A stretch of 5,462 nucleotides of DNA from contig VGCB01000225.1 in the NCBI GenBank assembly GCA_016870235.1, positions 1 to 5,462 of the forward strand, in the 5' to 3' direction. This DNA is from Actinomycetota bacterium. Lineage in GTDB: Bacteria; Actinomycetota; Thermoleophilia; Gaiellales; Gaiellaceae. The notes beneath the pieces were generated by a model that worked only from the letters and a program-made list of their open reading frames with translations, was not told the origin of the DNA and ran no database searches. A program made the translations under genes and the position numbers. Below, one piece after another: positions 1-5,462 of this stretch; position 1 is the stretch's first letter; every line of letters starts with the position of its first letter.

Positions 1-713
1 TCGGCGCCGTGGACGAGGAGGAGCGGGCGGGGCGCGACCCGCTCGACCGTCTCCTCCGGGCGGAACGCGAGGAGCGCCTCGGCCGACTCGAGCGTCACCG
101 ACTGGACGAACGTGTCGTCGTCGCGGCGCGCCTCCTCGAAGTACGCGCGCGTCCCCGGCTGCGGGTTCGCGATGCTGAACGCCGGCACCGCGAGCGACGG
201 CTCGCCCCGGGCGCGACGGCCGCGATCCGCAGCGATCGCTCCCTCGAGGGCTGCGAGGTCGCCGCGGTGCATGAAGCGGAGCGCGCGGCCGCCGTCGCCG
301 ATCGGGTTGCAGGCGACGACGGCGGCGACGAGCGGCTCCTCGGCAGCGGCGGCGATCGCGACCCCGCCGCCGAGCCCCCAGCCGAGGAGCCCGATCCGGG
401 TCGAGTCGATGCCAGGCGCGTCGGCGAGGAACCGGACCGCGGCGTGGACGTCCTCGACCTGCTCGGCCGGGATGATCCGCCCGCGCTCCCCGTCGCTCGT
501 GCCACTGCCGCGGTAGTCGAAGCCGAGCACGGCCCACCCGCGGGGGACGAGCGCTCGCGCGAATCGGGCGGGATGCGCGGCGCGGATGCCCGTGTACCCG
601 CAGATGGCGATCACCGCAGGGACGGCGCCATCACCGGCGGGGCGCGGGGGCAGACGGATGTCACCCTCGAGGCGGACGCCACCGCTCGTGAACTCGACCC
701 CCGTCGCGGTCAT
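1..713 (-). CDS. alpha/beta fold hydrolase without the usual nucleophilic Ser; 3' end beyond window
   Basis: Reading the minus strand from ATG at 713 gives 237 open codons with no stop before the left edge, so the C-terminus is missing. The protein begins MTATGVEFTSGGVRLEGDI, the N-terminal strand typical of DLH/CocE-like esterases. It continues with a beta-strand and oxyanion-loop region (AVIAICGYTG, 33-42), then FDYRGSGTSDGERG (65-78), then the elbow RIGLLGWGLGGG (106-117). APRPLLLVHGA (227-237) sits just before the expected catalytic Asp, so Asp and His lie outside. The elbow should read GxSxG, but Gly113 (codon 375-377) occupies the nucleophile position. Residues 60-100 are otherwise well conserved, so this is not an obviously decayed gene. 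An in-frame GTG at 731 has a better ribosome site (GGTGA about 10 bases upstream) and would add MDYGRQ; ATG 713 has no clear site. It follows pabAB by 29-47 bases and is probably cotranscribed. It is cytosolic, with no signal peptide. The fold is certain; substrate and catalytic competence are not. Confidence 0.85.
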   Translation of the reverse strand, partial: MTATGVEFTSGGVRLEGDIRLPPRPAGDGAVPAVIAICGYTGIRAAHPARFARALVPRGWAVLGFDYRGSGTSDGERGRIIPAEQVEDVHAAVRFLADAPGIDSTRIGLLGWGLGGGVAIAAAAEEPLVAAVVACNPIGDGGRALRFMHRGDLAALEGAIAADRGRRARGEPSLAVPAFSIANPQPGTRAYFEEARRDDDTFVQSVTLESAEALLAFRPEETVERVAPRPLLLVHGA

Positions 714-760
714 CTGCCGACCATAGTCCACGCGATCGAGCTCACCACGAAGGAGCCGTC

Positions 761-2854
761 TCAGCCAGAGGCGTCGCCTGTCGAGGCAAGCTCGAGGCTT
801 CGAAGGAGCACTCGGGCCTTCAGGTGCGCCTCCTCGAGCTCCTCCAGAGGATCGGAGTCGACGGTAATCGCTCCACCGACACCGATGGCGGCACCCGCCT
901 CGTCGCAGACGATGGTGCGAATCGCGATGCTGAGCATCGACTCGCCTGTGAGAGCGACGTAGCCGATCGCGCCGGCGTAGACGCCGCGGGCGGAGGCCTC
1001 GAGGGCATCGATGATCTGCATCGTTCGGAGCCGCGGAGCACCAGTCATCGACCCGCCCGGGAACGTCGAGCGGAGAGCGTCGACCACGGTGAGGTCAGGC
1101 CGCAGACGGGCGGTGATCGTGGAGACGAGCTGATGCACGGTCGCGTACGTCTCGACGTCGAGGAACGCGGGTACGGCAACCGACCCTGGCTCGGCAACTC
1201 GGCCGAGGTCGTTACGCAGGACGTCCGTGATCATCAGGTTCTCCGCCACGGTCTTGGTCGAGCTCCGGAGCTCGGCGATTGCCGCTGCGTCGGCCCGGGC
1301 GTCGACGCCTCGCGCGGCGGTGCCCTTGATCGGCTTCGTCCGCACCGTTCTGTCCCCCTCGACCTCGAGAAACAGCTCCGGCGACGAGGAGAGGACCGCC
1401 AGCGGGCCGAGCTTCAAGTAGGCGCCGTACGGAGCGGGGTTCTCATGCCGGAGGACGGCGTACGTGCCGAGCGGGTCGCCGGAGCCCGCGACGCGGATCT
1501 GCGTCGTCAAGCAGATCTCGTACGACTCGCCGGCGCGCATGAGCGCTTGGCAGCGGGCGATGCGCTCGAGATAGGCATCGGCGGCGAGATCCCACGCAGC
1601 GTCGGAGACGCGCCACCGGCCTGCCGGGGCCTCGTATGGCGAGCCGCAGGACACGATTCGCTCGAGCGCACCGGCCAGCCACGTGTCCGACCGGTCGCGG
1701 GCCGACGGCTCGTCCAGAGCGACCGCGTAGAGACGCCCTTCGTGGTGGTCGAAGGCGAAGAAGCGATCGACGAAGAGCAGCGCCGCGTCCGGGTAGGGAG
1801 ATCGATGGCGCGACGGCGCGCCGAGGTCCGTCTTCGCCTCGTACCCCAGGTAGCCCACGAGCCCACCGCAGAAGGCGAACGGGGGCAGCGGGCCCTCGAC
1901 CGTGAACGCTTCCAGCTGGGCGTCGATGAAGTCGAACACGGACCGTCCCTCGGCCTCGGCGGGATCTCGCCCGATCGAGAAGTGCGCAGCCCGCGAACGG
2001 GGCCCTTCGAGCAGACCGAAGTACGAGTACCGTCCCGCAGCCGCGTCGGTCCTCGCGGAGTCGAGCCAGAACGCGTGCTCCGCCCCGCCCAGGATGGACA
2101 TGACCGCCTCCGGCGAGACATCTGCCTTCGTCTCCCGCCACCGGGCCTCGAGGACGGTTGCCGGTTCCGCACGGGCGGGCCGGCGACGCGGGCGGGATGC
2201 TCGACGTTCGATCGTCGCCCTCTCCGGGAGCCGCGCCGTCGCTCCCGAGAGGAAGTTCTCGAGCAGCCGACGGCCGTGCTCGCTCCAGACGGACTCGGGA
2301 TGGAACTGCACGCCCCACAGAGGGCGCGACCGGTGACGGAGGCCCATGAGAATGCCGTCGTCCGTCCGTGCGATCTCCATGAGCGAGCTCGGCAGGCGCG
2401 CCACCTCGAGCGAGTGGTAGCGGACAGCGGAAAAGCCGGACGGAATGCCGGCGAAGAGCGGGTCGCCGTCGTGCCAGATGCGACTGCGACCGCCGTGCAC
2501 GATCCGGTCCGCTTGACGCAGCGTGCCGCCCTCGAGGTACGCGATCGCCTGGTGTCCGAGGCAGACGCCGAGCACCGGAGTTGTCGCCCTGCGGATGACG
2601 TCGGCACAGACGCCGACGTCCGGCGCACGAGCCGCCGTTCCGGGCCCGGGCGAGAGGACGATCGCGTCCGCGCCCTCGCTCTCGACGCGGCGCCAGTCCC
2701 ACTCATCGTTCCGGATTACCCTGGGCTCCGACTCGGTGATGGTGGCGATGAGCTGGGCGAGGTTGTACGTATACGAGTCGTAGTTGTCGATGATCAGCAC
2801 GCGCAGGCGCCCGAGCTCCTCCTTGAGCCTGTCGTGTTCGTCGCCGTTGCTCAT
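761..2854 (-). CDS. pabAB: aminodeoxychorismate synthase, fused PabA-PabB (GATase plus chorismate-binding domain)
   Basis: This 697-residue cytosolic protein should convert chorismate and glutamine to 4-amino-4-deoxychorismate for PABA and folate synthesis. Residues about 18-203 form a class I glutamine amidotransferase: DNYDSYTYNL (23-32), LSPGPG (67-72), GVCLGHQ with nucleophile Cys98 (96-102), and FHPES with His185 and Glu187. An Arg-rich linker (about 204-235) leads to the PabB part: an N-terminal lobe (FWLDSA 262-267, GGLVGYLGYE 330-339), then SYEICLTTQI (444-453), PIKGTAARG (508-516), ENLMITDVLRNDL (538-550), FPGGSMTGAPR (598-608) and GVGGAITVDSDPLEE (658-672). Lys510 in PIKGT is the PabB hallmark; anthranilate synthase TrpE has PIAGT there. 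All key residues are present. The start chosen is ATG 2854, because GAGG lies 7 bases upstream and the GATase begins soon after. GTG 2899 or ATG 2893 would add only an Arg-rich tail with no good ribosome site. The gene is divergent from pcaI. An anthranilate or secondary-metabolite role is less likely but not excluded. Confidence 0.93.
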   Translation of the reverse strand: MSNGDEHDRLKEELGRLRVLIIDNYDSYTYNLAQLIATITESEPRVIRNDEWDWRRVESEGADAIVLSPGPGTAARAPDVGVCADVIRRATTPVLGVCLGHQAIAYLEGGTLRQADRIVHGGRSRIWHDGDPLFAGIPSGFSAVRYHSLEVARLPSSLMEIARTDDGILMGLRHRSRPLWGVQFHPESVWSEHGRRLLENFLSGATARLPERATIERRASRPRRRPARAEPATVLEARWRETKADVSPEAVMSILGGAEHAFWLDSARTDAAAGRYSYFGLLEGPRSRAAHFSIGRDPAEAEGRSVFDFIDAQLEAFTVEGPLPPFAFCGGLVGYLGYEAKTDLGAPSRHRSPYPDAALLFVDRFFAFDHHEGRLYAVALDEPSARDRSDTWLAGALERIVSCGSPYEAPAGRWRVSDAAWDLAADAYLERIARCQALMRAGESYEICLTTQIRVAGSGDPLGTYAVLRHENPAPYGAYLKLGPLAVLSSSPELFLEVEGDRTVRTKPIKGTAARGVDARADAAAIAELRSSTKTVAENLMITDVLRNDLGRVAEPGSVAVPAFLDVETYATVHQLVSTITARLRPDLTVVDALRSTFPGGSMTGAPRLRTMQIIDALEASARGVYAGAIGYVALTGESMLSIAIRTIVCDEAGAAIGVGGAITVDSDPLEELEEAHLKARVLLRSLELASTGDASG

Positions 2855-2872
2855 CACAGACCCTCGCCGGCG

Positions 2873-2887
2873 GCGCGCGTCGCGCGC
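2873..2887. repeat. GC-only inverted repeat in the pabAB leader
   Basis: The arms GCGCGCG and CGCGCGC are perfect complements around a single T. In RNA this would be a 6-base-pair stem with a three-base loop. It would form in the pabAB transcript about 14 bases upstream of the GAGG ribosome site, so it could influence translation. It has no U-tract and is low-complexity CG sequence, so it may equally be compositional. Confidence 0.35.
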
Positions 2888-2905
2888 ATTCATCAGCACG
2901 ACGAC

Positions 2906-2919
2906 CGCCGAACTCGGCG
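2906..2919. repeat. 14-bp inverted repeat, candidate operator half of the divergent region
   Basis: CGCCGA-AC-TCGGCG is a perfect inverted repeat with 6-base arms and a 2-base centre. It lies at the likely start of pabAB transcription and next to the -10 candidates. It abuts a second inverted repeat at 2919-2931. Position and symmetry suit a binding site for a dimeric regulator, but the arms are short and GC-rich, so chance occurrence is possible. It does not obviously match the PcaU/PcaR-type sites I recall. Confidence 0.35.
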
Positions 2920-2931
2920 ACTACTCTAGTC
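2919..2931. repeat. 13-bp inverted repeat over the overlapping -10 candidates
   Basis: GACTA-CTC-TAGTC is a perfect inverted repeat with 5-base arms and a 3-base centre, in the least GC-rich part of the intergenic region. It covers the minus-strand hexamer TAGAGT and overlaps the plus-strand hexamers TACTCT and TAGTCT. A protein bound here would block both promoters. The symmetry may partly be a by-product of two opposing TAnnnT boxes. Confidence 0.35.
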
Positions 2932-2970
2932 TTATGGATCGTGCGTCAGGCCGTGCGAGATCCGATCCCG

Positions 2971-2977
2971 GGTGATC
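2971..2977 (+). promoter_or_regulatory. ribosome binding site deciding the pcaI GTG start
   Basis: GGTGATC matches seven bases of the complement of the 16S rRNA 3' end (GGAGGTGATC). It ends 7 bases before GTG 2985, and so supports that non-ATG start for pcaI. The stop codon of a 13-codon open stretch that begins at ATG 2934 falls inside this site. Confidence 0.65.
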
Positions 2978-2984
2978 GCCGCCG

Positions 2985-3647
2985 GTGAGCGCGCGAGGAG
3001 TCGTCTCCGCAGAGGATGCCATTCAGCGGATCCGAAGCGGTCACACGGTCATGGTCGGCGGCTTCGGGCTCGTCGGGGCGCCCTTGACGCTCGTCGACGC
3101 GCTCGTCGAGCGCTCGGACGCGACCGACCTGACGATCGTCTCCAACAACATCGGCGAGCCCGGCCGCGGGCTCGGGTTGCTGCTGCGGCAGGGGCGGATC
3201 CGCCGCGGGATCGGCTCGTTCTTCACCTCGAATCCCGAGGCCGTCGCCGCCGTCAACGAGGGCTCGCTGGAGGCGGTGCTGCTGCCGCAGGGGACGTTCG
3301 CCGAGGCGATCCGCGCAGCCGGGGCCGGGATCGGCGGCTTCTTCACCCCGGTCGCGGCGGGGACGCTGCTCGCGGAGGGCAAGGAGGAGCGCATGATCGA
3401 CGGCGTCCTGCACGTGCTCGAGCGGCCGGTACGGGCCGACGTCGCGCTCGTATACGCCGCCCGATCCGACGAGCTCGGCAACCTGTGGTACCGGAAGACG
3501 GCACGGAACTTCAACCCGCTGATGGCGACGGCCGCCGACGTCACGATCGCCGAGGCGGGCGAGATCGTCCCGGTCGGCTGTCTCGATCCCGAGTCGATCG
3601 TGACCCCTCATCTCTACGTCGACCTGCTCGTCCGGAGCGGGCGATGA
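2985..3647 (+). CDS. pcaI: 3-oxoacid CoA-transferase subunit A, probably 3-oxoadipate CoA-transferase alpha
   Basis: This 220-residue protein has the length and motifs of the alpha subunit of family I CoA-transferases. These are HTVMVGGFGLVGAP (20-33, the GGF-x3-G-x-P signature), SNNIGEPGRGLG (53-64), PQGTFAEAIRAAGAGIGGFF (101-120), TLLAEGKE (127-134) and ARNFNPLMATAA (173-184). With the beta subunit it would move CoA from succinyl-CoA to a 3-oxoacid. The alpha subunit supplies much of the CoA site; the catalytic Glu is in the partner. The 3-oxoadipate assignment comes from pcaB downstream. By sequence alone, acetoacetate (ScoA/AtoD type) is possible, and GSFFTSNPE (77-85) is reminiscent of such relatives. 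The start is GTG 2985, backed by GGTGATC 7 bases upstream and by the family N-terminus (SAEDAIQRIRSGHTVM). The stop TGA overlaps the pcaJ start as ATGA, which indicates translational coupling. It is cytosolic and first gene of the rightward operon. Confidence 0.87.
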   Translation: MSARGVVSAEDAIQRIRSGHTVMVGGFGLVGAPLTLVDALVERSDATDLTIVSNNIGEPGRGLGLLLRQGRIRRGIGSFFTSNPEAVAAVNEGSLEAVLLPQGTFAEAIRAAGAGIGGFFTPVAAGTLLAEGKEERMIDGVLHVLERPVRADVALVYAARSDELGNLWYRKTARNFNPLMATAADVTIAEAGEIVPVGCLDPESIVTPHLYVDLLVRSGR

Positions 3648-4288
3648 GCGACGGACGGCGTACGATCGCGGAGCGGGCGGCGCGGGAGCTCGTGGCGGGC
3701 GACGTCGTCAACCTCGGGATCGGGATCCCGACCCTGATCCCGGGCTTCCTCGGCGCCGACACCGCCGTGTTCCTGCACACGGAGAACGGGCTGCTCGGGG
3801 TGGGGCCGCCGCCCGCCGAGGACGAGATCGACCCCGACGACATCGACGCCGCCAAGCGGCCGGTCACCTCCGTCCTCGGCGCCTCGTACTTCGACAGCGC
3901 CGAGAGCTTCGCGATGATCCGCGGAGGTCATATCGACGTCGCCGTCCTCGGGGCGCTCCAGGTCAGCGCTGCGGGCGACATCGCCAACTGGGCCGTGCCC
4001 GGCAAGGACGTCCTCGGCGTCGGCGGCGCGATGGACCTCGTCGTCGGCGCGCGACGCGTGATCGTGACGATGACCGCGACCTCGTCCGACGGAAGCCCGA
4101 AGGTCGTCGCCGAGTGCACCTACCCGCTGACGGCGCGTGGCGCTGCGGACGCTGTCATCACCGAGCTCTCGGTGTTCCGGCTCCGCGAGGGGATGCTCCA
4201 TCTGACCGAGCTTCTCGGCGAGGCTTCGCTCGACGACGTCGCGGCCGTCACGAGCGCACCCTACGTGGTGGCGCTGGAGACGGGATGA
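3644..4288 (+). CDS. pcaJ: 3-oxoacid CoA-transferase subunit B, probably 3-oxoadipate CoA-transferase beta
   Basis: This 214-residue beta subunit of a family I CoA-transferase carries the catalytic glutamate: [11 protein letters not shown] (45-55), with Glu47 (codon 3782-3784) expected to form the glutamyl-CoA thioester. Other family blocks are [15 protein letters not shown] (21-35), [14 protein letters not shown] (94-107), [10 protein letters not shown] (112-121), [16 protein letters not shown] (126-141) and [14 protein letters not shown] (151-164). The usual MEHT after the VIV strand is MTAT here, a modest departure outside the active Glu motif. ATG 3644 overlaps the pcaI stop by four bases, and GGAG at 3634-3637 inside the end of pcaI gives 6-base spacing. 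The overlap suggests equimolar synthesis of the two subunits. The substrate is inferred from neighbouring pcaB; acetoacetate or a related 3-oxoacid is the alternative. After the stop the same frame stays open to TAA at 4427. Confidence 0.87.
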   Translation: MSDGRRTIAERAARELVAGDVVNLGIGIPTLIPGFLGADTAVFLHTENGLLGVGPPPAEDEIDPDDIDAAKRPVTSVLGASYFDSAESFAMIRGGHIDVAVLGALQVSAAGDIANWAVPGKDVLGVGGAMDLVVGARRVIVTMTATSSDGSPKVVAECTYPLTARGAADAVITELSVFRLREGMLHLTELLGEASLDDVAAVTSAPYVVALETG

Positions 4289-4465
4289 CCGATTCGGTCT
4301 GCTGTCGGGGCGAGCAATGGGTCGCCGACGTGCCCGTACGCGCAGGCCGACCACGTCGGAACGCGCCCTCGGGCGCGGCTCGAGCCGCTGATCGCGGCGG
4401 TCGAGGGTGACGCGGTTGCTTCGACGTAAGGCTCGAGGGCCGGGAGCAGACGGCATTCTTCGGCT
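4289..4465. other. gap between pcaJ and pcaB without a convincing gene
   Basis: These 177 bases interrupt a cluster whose other genes overlap. The pcaJ frame continues open past its stop for 46 codons to TAA 4427-4429. It is G/C-ending, especially from about 4331, and its peptide ends LIAAVEGDAVAST, which I do not recognise. A second frame starts at ATG 4285 (ATGA overlap with the pcaJ stop) and ends at 4410, giving 41 Arg-rich residues that look like a shadow. Related clusters often carry a thiolase gene (pcaF) after pcaIJ, but I see no thiolase motif. No T-run terminator is visible. The gap could be an eroded gene end or a spacer holding a promoter for pcaB. Confidence 0.5.
4362..4377. repeat. 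GC-rich inverted repeat in the pcaJ-pcaB gap, possible hairpin
   Basis: CGCGCCC-TC-GGGCGCG is a perfect inverted repeat with 7-base arms. As RNA it would form a 6-base-pair stem with a CTCG tetraloop. It is directly followed by the palindrome GGCTCGAGCC (4377-4386). There is no U-tract, so it is not a classical intrinsic terminator. It could pause polymerase or protect the upstream pcaIJ message from decay, or be compositional. Confidence 0.35.
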
Positions 4466-5462
4466 GTGAGCCCGTTCCAGGCGATCTTCGTCCCGGATCA
4501 CTACAAGCACGCGGTCTCCGACGACGCGTGGCTCGAGGCGATGCTCTCCTTCGAGCGGGCGCTCGCCGCCGCCGGCGCGCGCGCCGGCGCCGTCCCGCAG
4601 GCCGCCGCCGACGAGATCGGCGAGCGGTGCGGGCCCGAGCTCTGCACGGCCGAGGACCTGGCAGAGGACGGGCGCCTCGTCGGCAACCCTGCCGAGCCTC
4701 TCGTCCGGGCGCTGACGCAGGCGGTTTCGTCCGAGACCTCGGCCTGGGTGCACTGGGGCGCCACGAGCCAGGACGTCGTCGACACCGCCGCGATGCTCGT
4801 CGCCTCACGCGCGCTCGACCTGCTCCTCGCCGACCTCGGCTTCGTCGCCGGCATGCTCGCGGGTCTCGCGCGCGACTACCGGTCGACGCCGATCGCCGGC
4901 CGGACGCTTCTCCAGCACGCGGTTCCGACGACGTTCGGGGCCAAGGCGGCGGGCTGGCTCACGGCCACGATGGCCGCCTCCGAGCGTCTGCTGGAGATCC
5001 GGCACGGTCGCCTCGCCGTCCAGCTCGGCGGCGCCGCCGGGACGCTCGGGCCGCTCGGAGAGCTCGGACCGCGCATCGTCGAGCTGCTCGCCGAGGAGCT
5101 CGACCTCGCCGTCCCCGTGCTCCCGTGGCACACGGACCGCTCGCGGCTCACCGAGCTCGCGGGAGCGCTGGCGGTCACGGTCGGAGTGGCGGAGAAGATC
5201 GGCCTCGACATCGCGCTCCTGGCGCAGACGGAGGTTGCCGAGGTCGCCGAGAGCGACGGCGGCGGCTCGTCGGCGATGCCGCAGAAGCGAAACCCGGTCG
5301 GCTCGACCATCGCCCGCGCCTGCGCGCGCGTCGTCCGGGGCAACGTCAACGTCCTCCTCGAGGCGGCGGCGCACGAGCACGAGCGGGCCGCGGGCGCGTG
5401 GCAGGCCGAATGGGGCGCGCTCTCGACGGCGCTCGCTCACGCGGGCGGGGCGCTCGAGGGCG
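4466..5462 (+). CDS. pcaB: 3-carboxy-cis,cis-muconate cycloisomerase, 3' end beyond window
   Basis: The frame is open from GTG 4466 to the right edge (332 codons plus one base), so perhaps a quarter of the protein is missing. PcaB cyclises 3-carboxy-cis,cis-muconate to 4-carboxymuconolactone in protocatechuate breakdown. It belongs to the fumarase/aspartase/adenylosuccinate lyase superfamily, whose conserved blocks are visible: HWGATSQDVVDTA (96-108), LLQHAVPTTFGAKAAGW (148-164), and the signature loop GSSAMPQKRNP (267-277), with the superfamily Ser at 268-269. PWHTDR (220-225) and HEHERAAGAWQAEW (303-316) are PcaB-like and argue against adenylosuccinate lyase. Gln273 stands where many relatives have His (MPHKRNP). 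The N-terminus (FVPDHYKHAVSDDAWLEAM) aligns with the family start. TAA at 4427 blocks longer starts, and no other start codon lies between, so GTG 4466 is well supported although GGGAG (4442-4446) is 19 bases away, too far for a normal ribosome site. It is cytosolic and is the gene that identifies the cluster as pca. Confidence 0.9.
   Translation, partial: MSPFQAIFVPDHYKHAVSDDAWLEAMLSFERALAAAGARAGAVPQAAADEIGERCGPELCTAEDLAEDGRLVGNPAEPLVRALTQAVSSETSAWVHWGATSQDVVDTAAMLVASRALDLLLADLGFVAGMLAGLARDYRSTPIAGRTLLQHAVPTTFGAKAAGWLTATMAASERLLEIRHGRLAVQLGGAAGTLGPLGELGPRIVELLAEELDLAVPVLPWHTDRSRLTELAGALAVTVGVAEKIGLDIALLAQTEVAEVAESDGGGSSAMPQKRNPVGSTIARACARVVRGNVNVLLEAAAHEHERAAGAWQAEWGALSTALAHAGGALEG

Larger units (their letters stand above)
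2855..2984. promoter_or_regulatory. divergent promoter region between pabAB and the pca genes
   Basis: These 130 bases separate two head-to-head operons and must carry both promoters unless transcription comes from further away. Around 2920-2939 the sequence is clearly less GC-rich than its surroundings. On the minus strand TAGAGT (2928 down to 2923) fits a TAnnnT -10 box. Upstream of it CTGACG (2949 down to 2944) resembles a -35 box, though the 15-base spacing is short; a start near 2916 would give pabAB a leader of about 60 bases. On the plus strand TACTCT (2922-2927) and TAGTCT (2927-2932) are possible -10 boxes, without a recognisable -35. The opposing -10 candidates overlap, so the two directions may compete for polymerase or share one regulator. 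Promoter calls in GC-rich DNA by eye are weak. Confidence 0.5.

Noticed and set aside
9..962. Long plus-strand open frame opposite the hydrolase and pabAB
   Set aside because: Arg/Asp/Glu-rich low-complexity translation without family motifs; it is the antisense shadow of two recognisable genes.
2855..2899. Longer pabAB N-terminus from GTG 2899 or ATG 2893
   Set aside because: The added residues are Arg-rich, lie outside the GATase fold, and have no good ribosome site, while ATG 2854 has GAGG at 7-base spacing.
824..2929. 701-codon plus-strand open frame opposite pabAB
   Set aside because: Composition is typical of an antisense shadow in GC-rich DNA, and the minus strand encodes a protein with all PabA and PabB motifs.
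2934..2975. 13-codon leader peptide (MDRASGRARSDPG) upstream of pcaI, ending inside the pcaI ribosome site
   Set aside because: No ribosome site of its own and no attenuator-like codon run; such short frames are expected by chance.
2972..4288. Single 438-codon frame that could suggest a larger protein ending in the CoA-transferase beta subunit
   Set aside because: Its first half is an Arg-rich out-of-frame reading of pcaI; the recognisable beta subunit begins at ATG 3644 with its own ribosome site.
4285..4410. 41-codon ORF overlapping the pcaJ stop by ATGA, mimicking a coupled third gene
   Set aside because: Arg-rich peptide without any recognisable motif, only loosely thiolase-like in its first residues (MTDSV); not enough to call a gene or a pcaF remnant.
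1..5462. CTCGAG hexamer occurs about 19 times, far above the composition-based expectation
   Set aside because: All 17 I located inside the called genes are in frame and encode Leu-Glu with the preferred codons CTC and GAG, so codon and dipeptide usage explains them; only the two in the 4289-4465 gap are unaccounted for.
4466..5462. Alternative reading of pcaB as adenylosuccinate lyase or argininosuccinate lyase
   Set aside because: The HERAAGAWQAEW block, the PWHTDR segment and the adjacent CoA-transferase genes fit PcaB better.

Overview
The window is very GC-rich (roughly two-thirds to 70% by eye). It has strongly G/C-ending codons, frequent GTG starts and tightly packed genes. Together with an N-GATase/C-PabB fused aminodeoxychorismate synthase and a protocatechuate-type pca cluster, this suggests an actinobacterium, possibly a Thermoleophilia or similar soil lineage. 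The phylum is an inference from style and gene content, not from a marker gene.

Layout. The left half is read from the minus strand: a fused pabA-pabB gene (761-2854) is followed 47 bases downstream by an alpha/beta hydrolase gene that runs off the left edge (1-713). The right half is read from the plus strand: a two-subunit CoA-transferase (pcaI 2985-3647, pcaJ 3644-4288, overlapping by ATGA), a 177-base gap with no convincing gene, and the first 332 codons of pcaB (4466 to the right edge). The two blocks diverge from a 130-base intergenic region (2855-2984). That region holds an AT-richer island with -10-like hexamers on both strands and two abutting inverted repeats.

How the genes work together. 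PcaB (3-carboxy-cis,cis-muconate cycloisomerase) and PcaI/PcaJ (3-oxoadipate CoA-transferase) are two steps of the protocatechuate branch of the beta-ketoadipate pathway, which carries aromatic acids to succinyl-CoA and acetyl-CoA. The CoA-transferase sequence alone would allow acetoacetate or another 3-oxoacid as substrate; pcaB next door is what favours 3-oxoadipate. PabAB makes 4-amino-4-deoxychorismate from chorismate and glutamine, towards PABA and folate. No lyase (pabC) is visible beside it. The hydrolase is of unknown substrate and lacks the usual nucleophilic serine: its elbow reads G-W-G-L-G.

I see no tRNA, rRNA, CRISPR array, insertion sequence or phage gene, and nothing that amounts to a new multi-gene system. 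The points most worth a second look are the serine-less hydrolase, the shared pabAB/pca control region, and the odd gap between pcaJ and pcaB.
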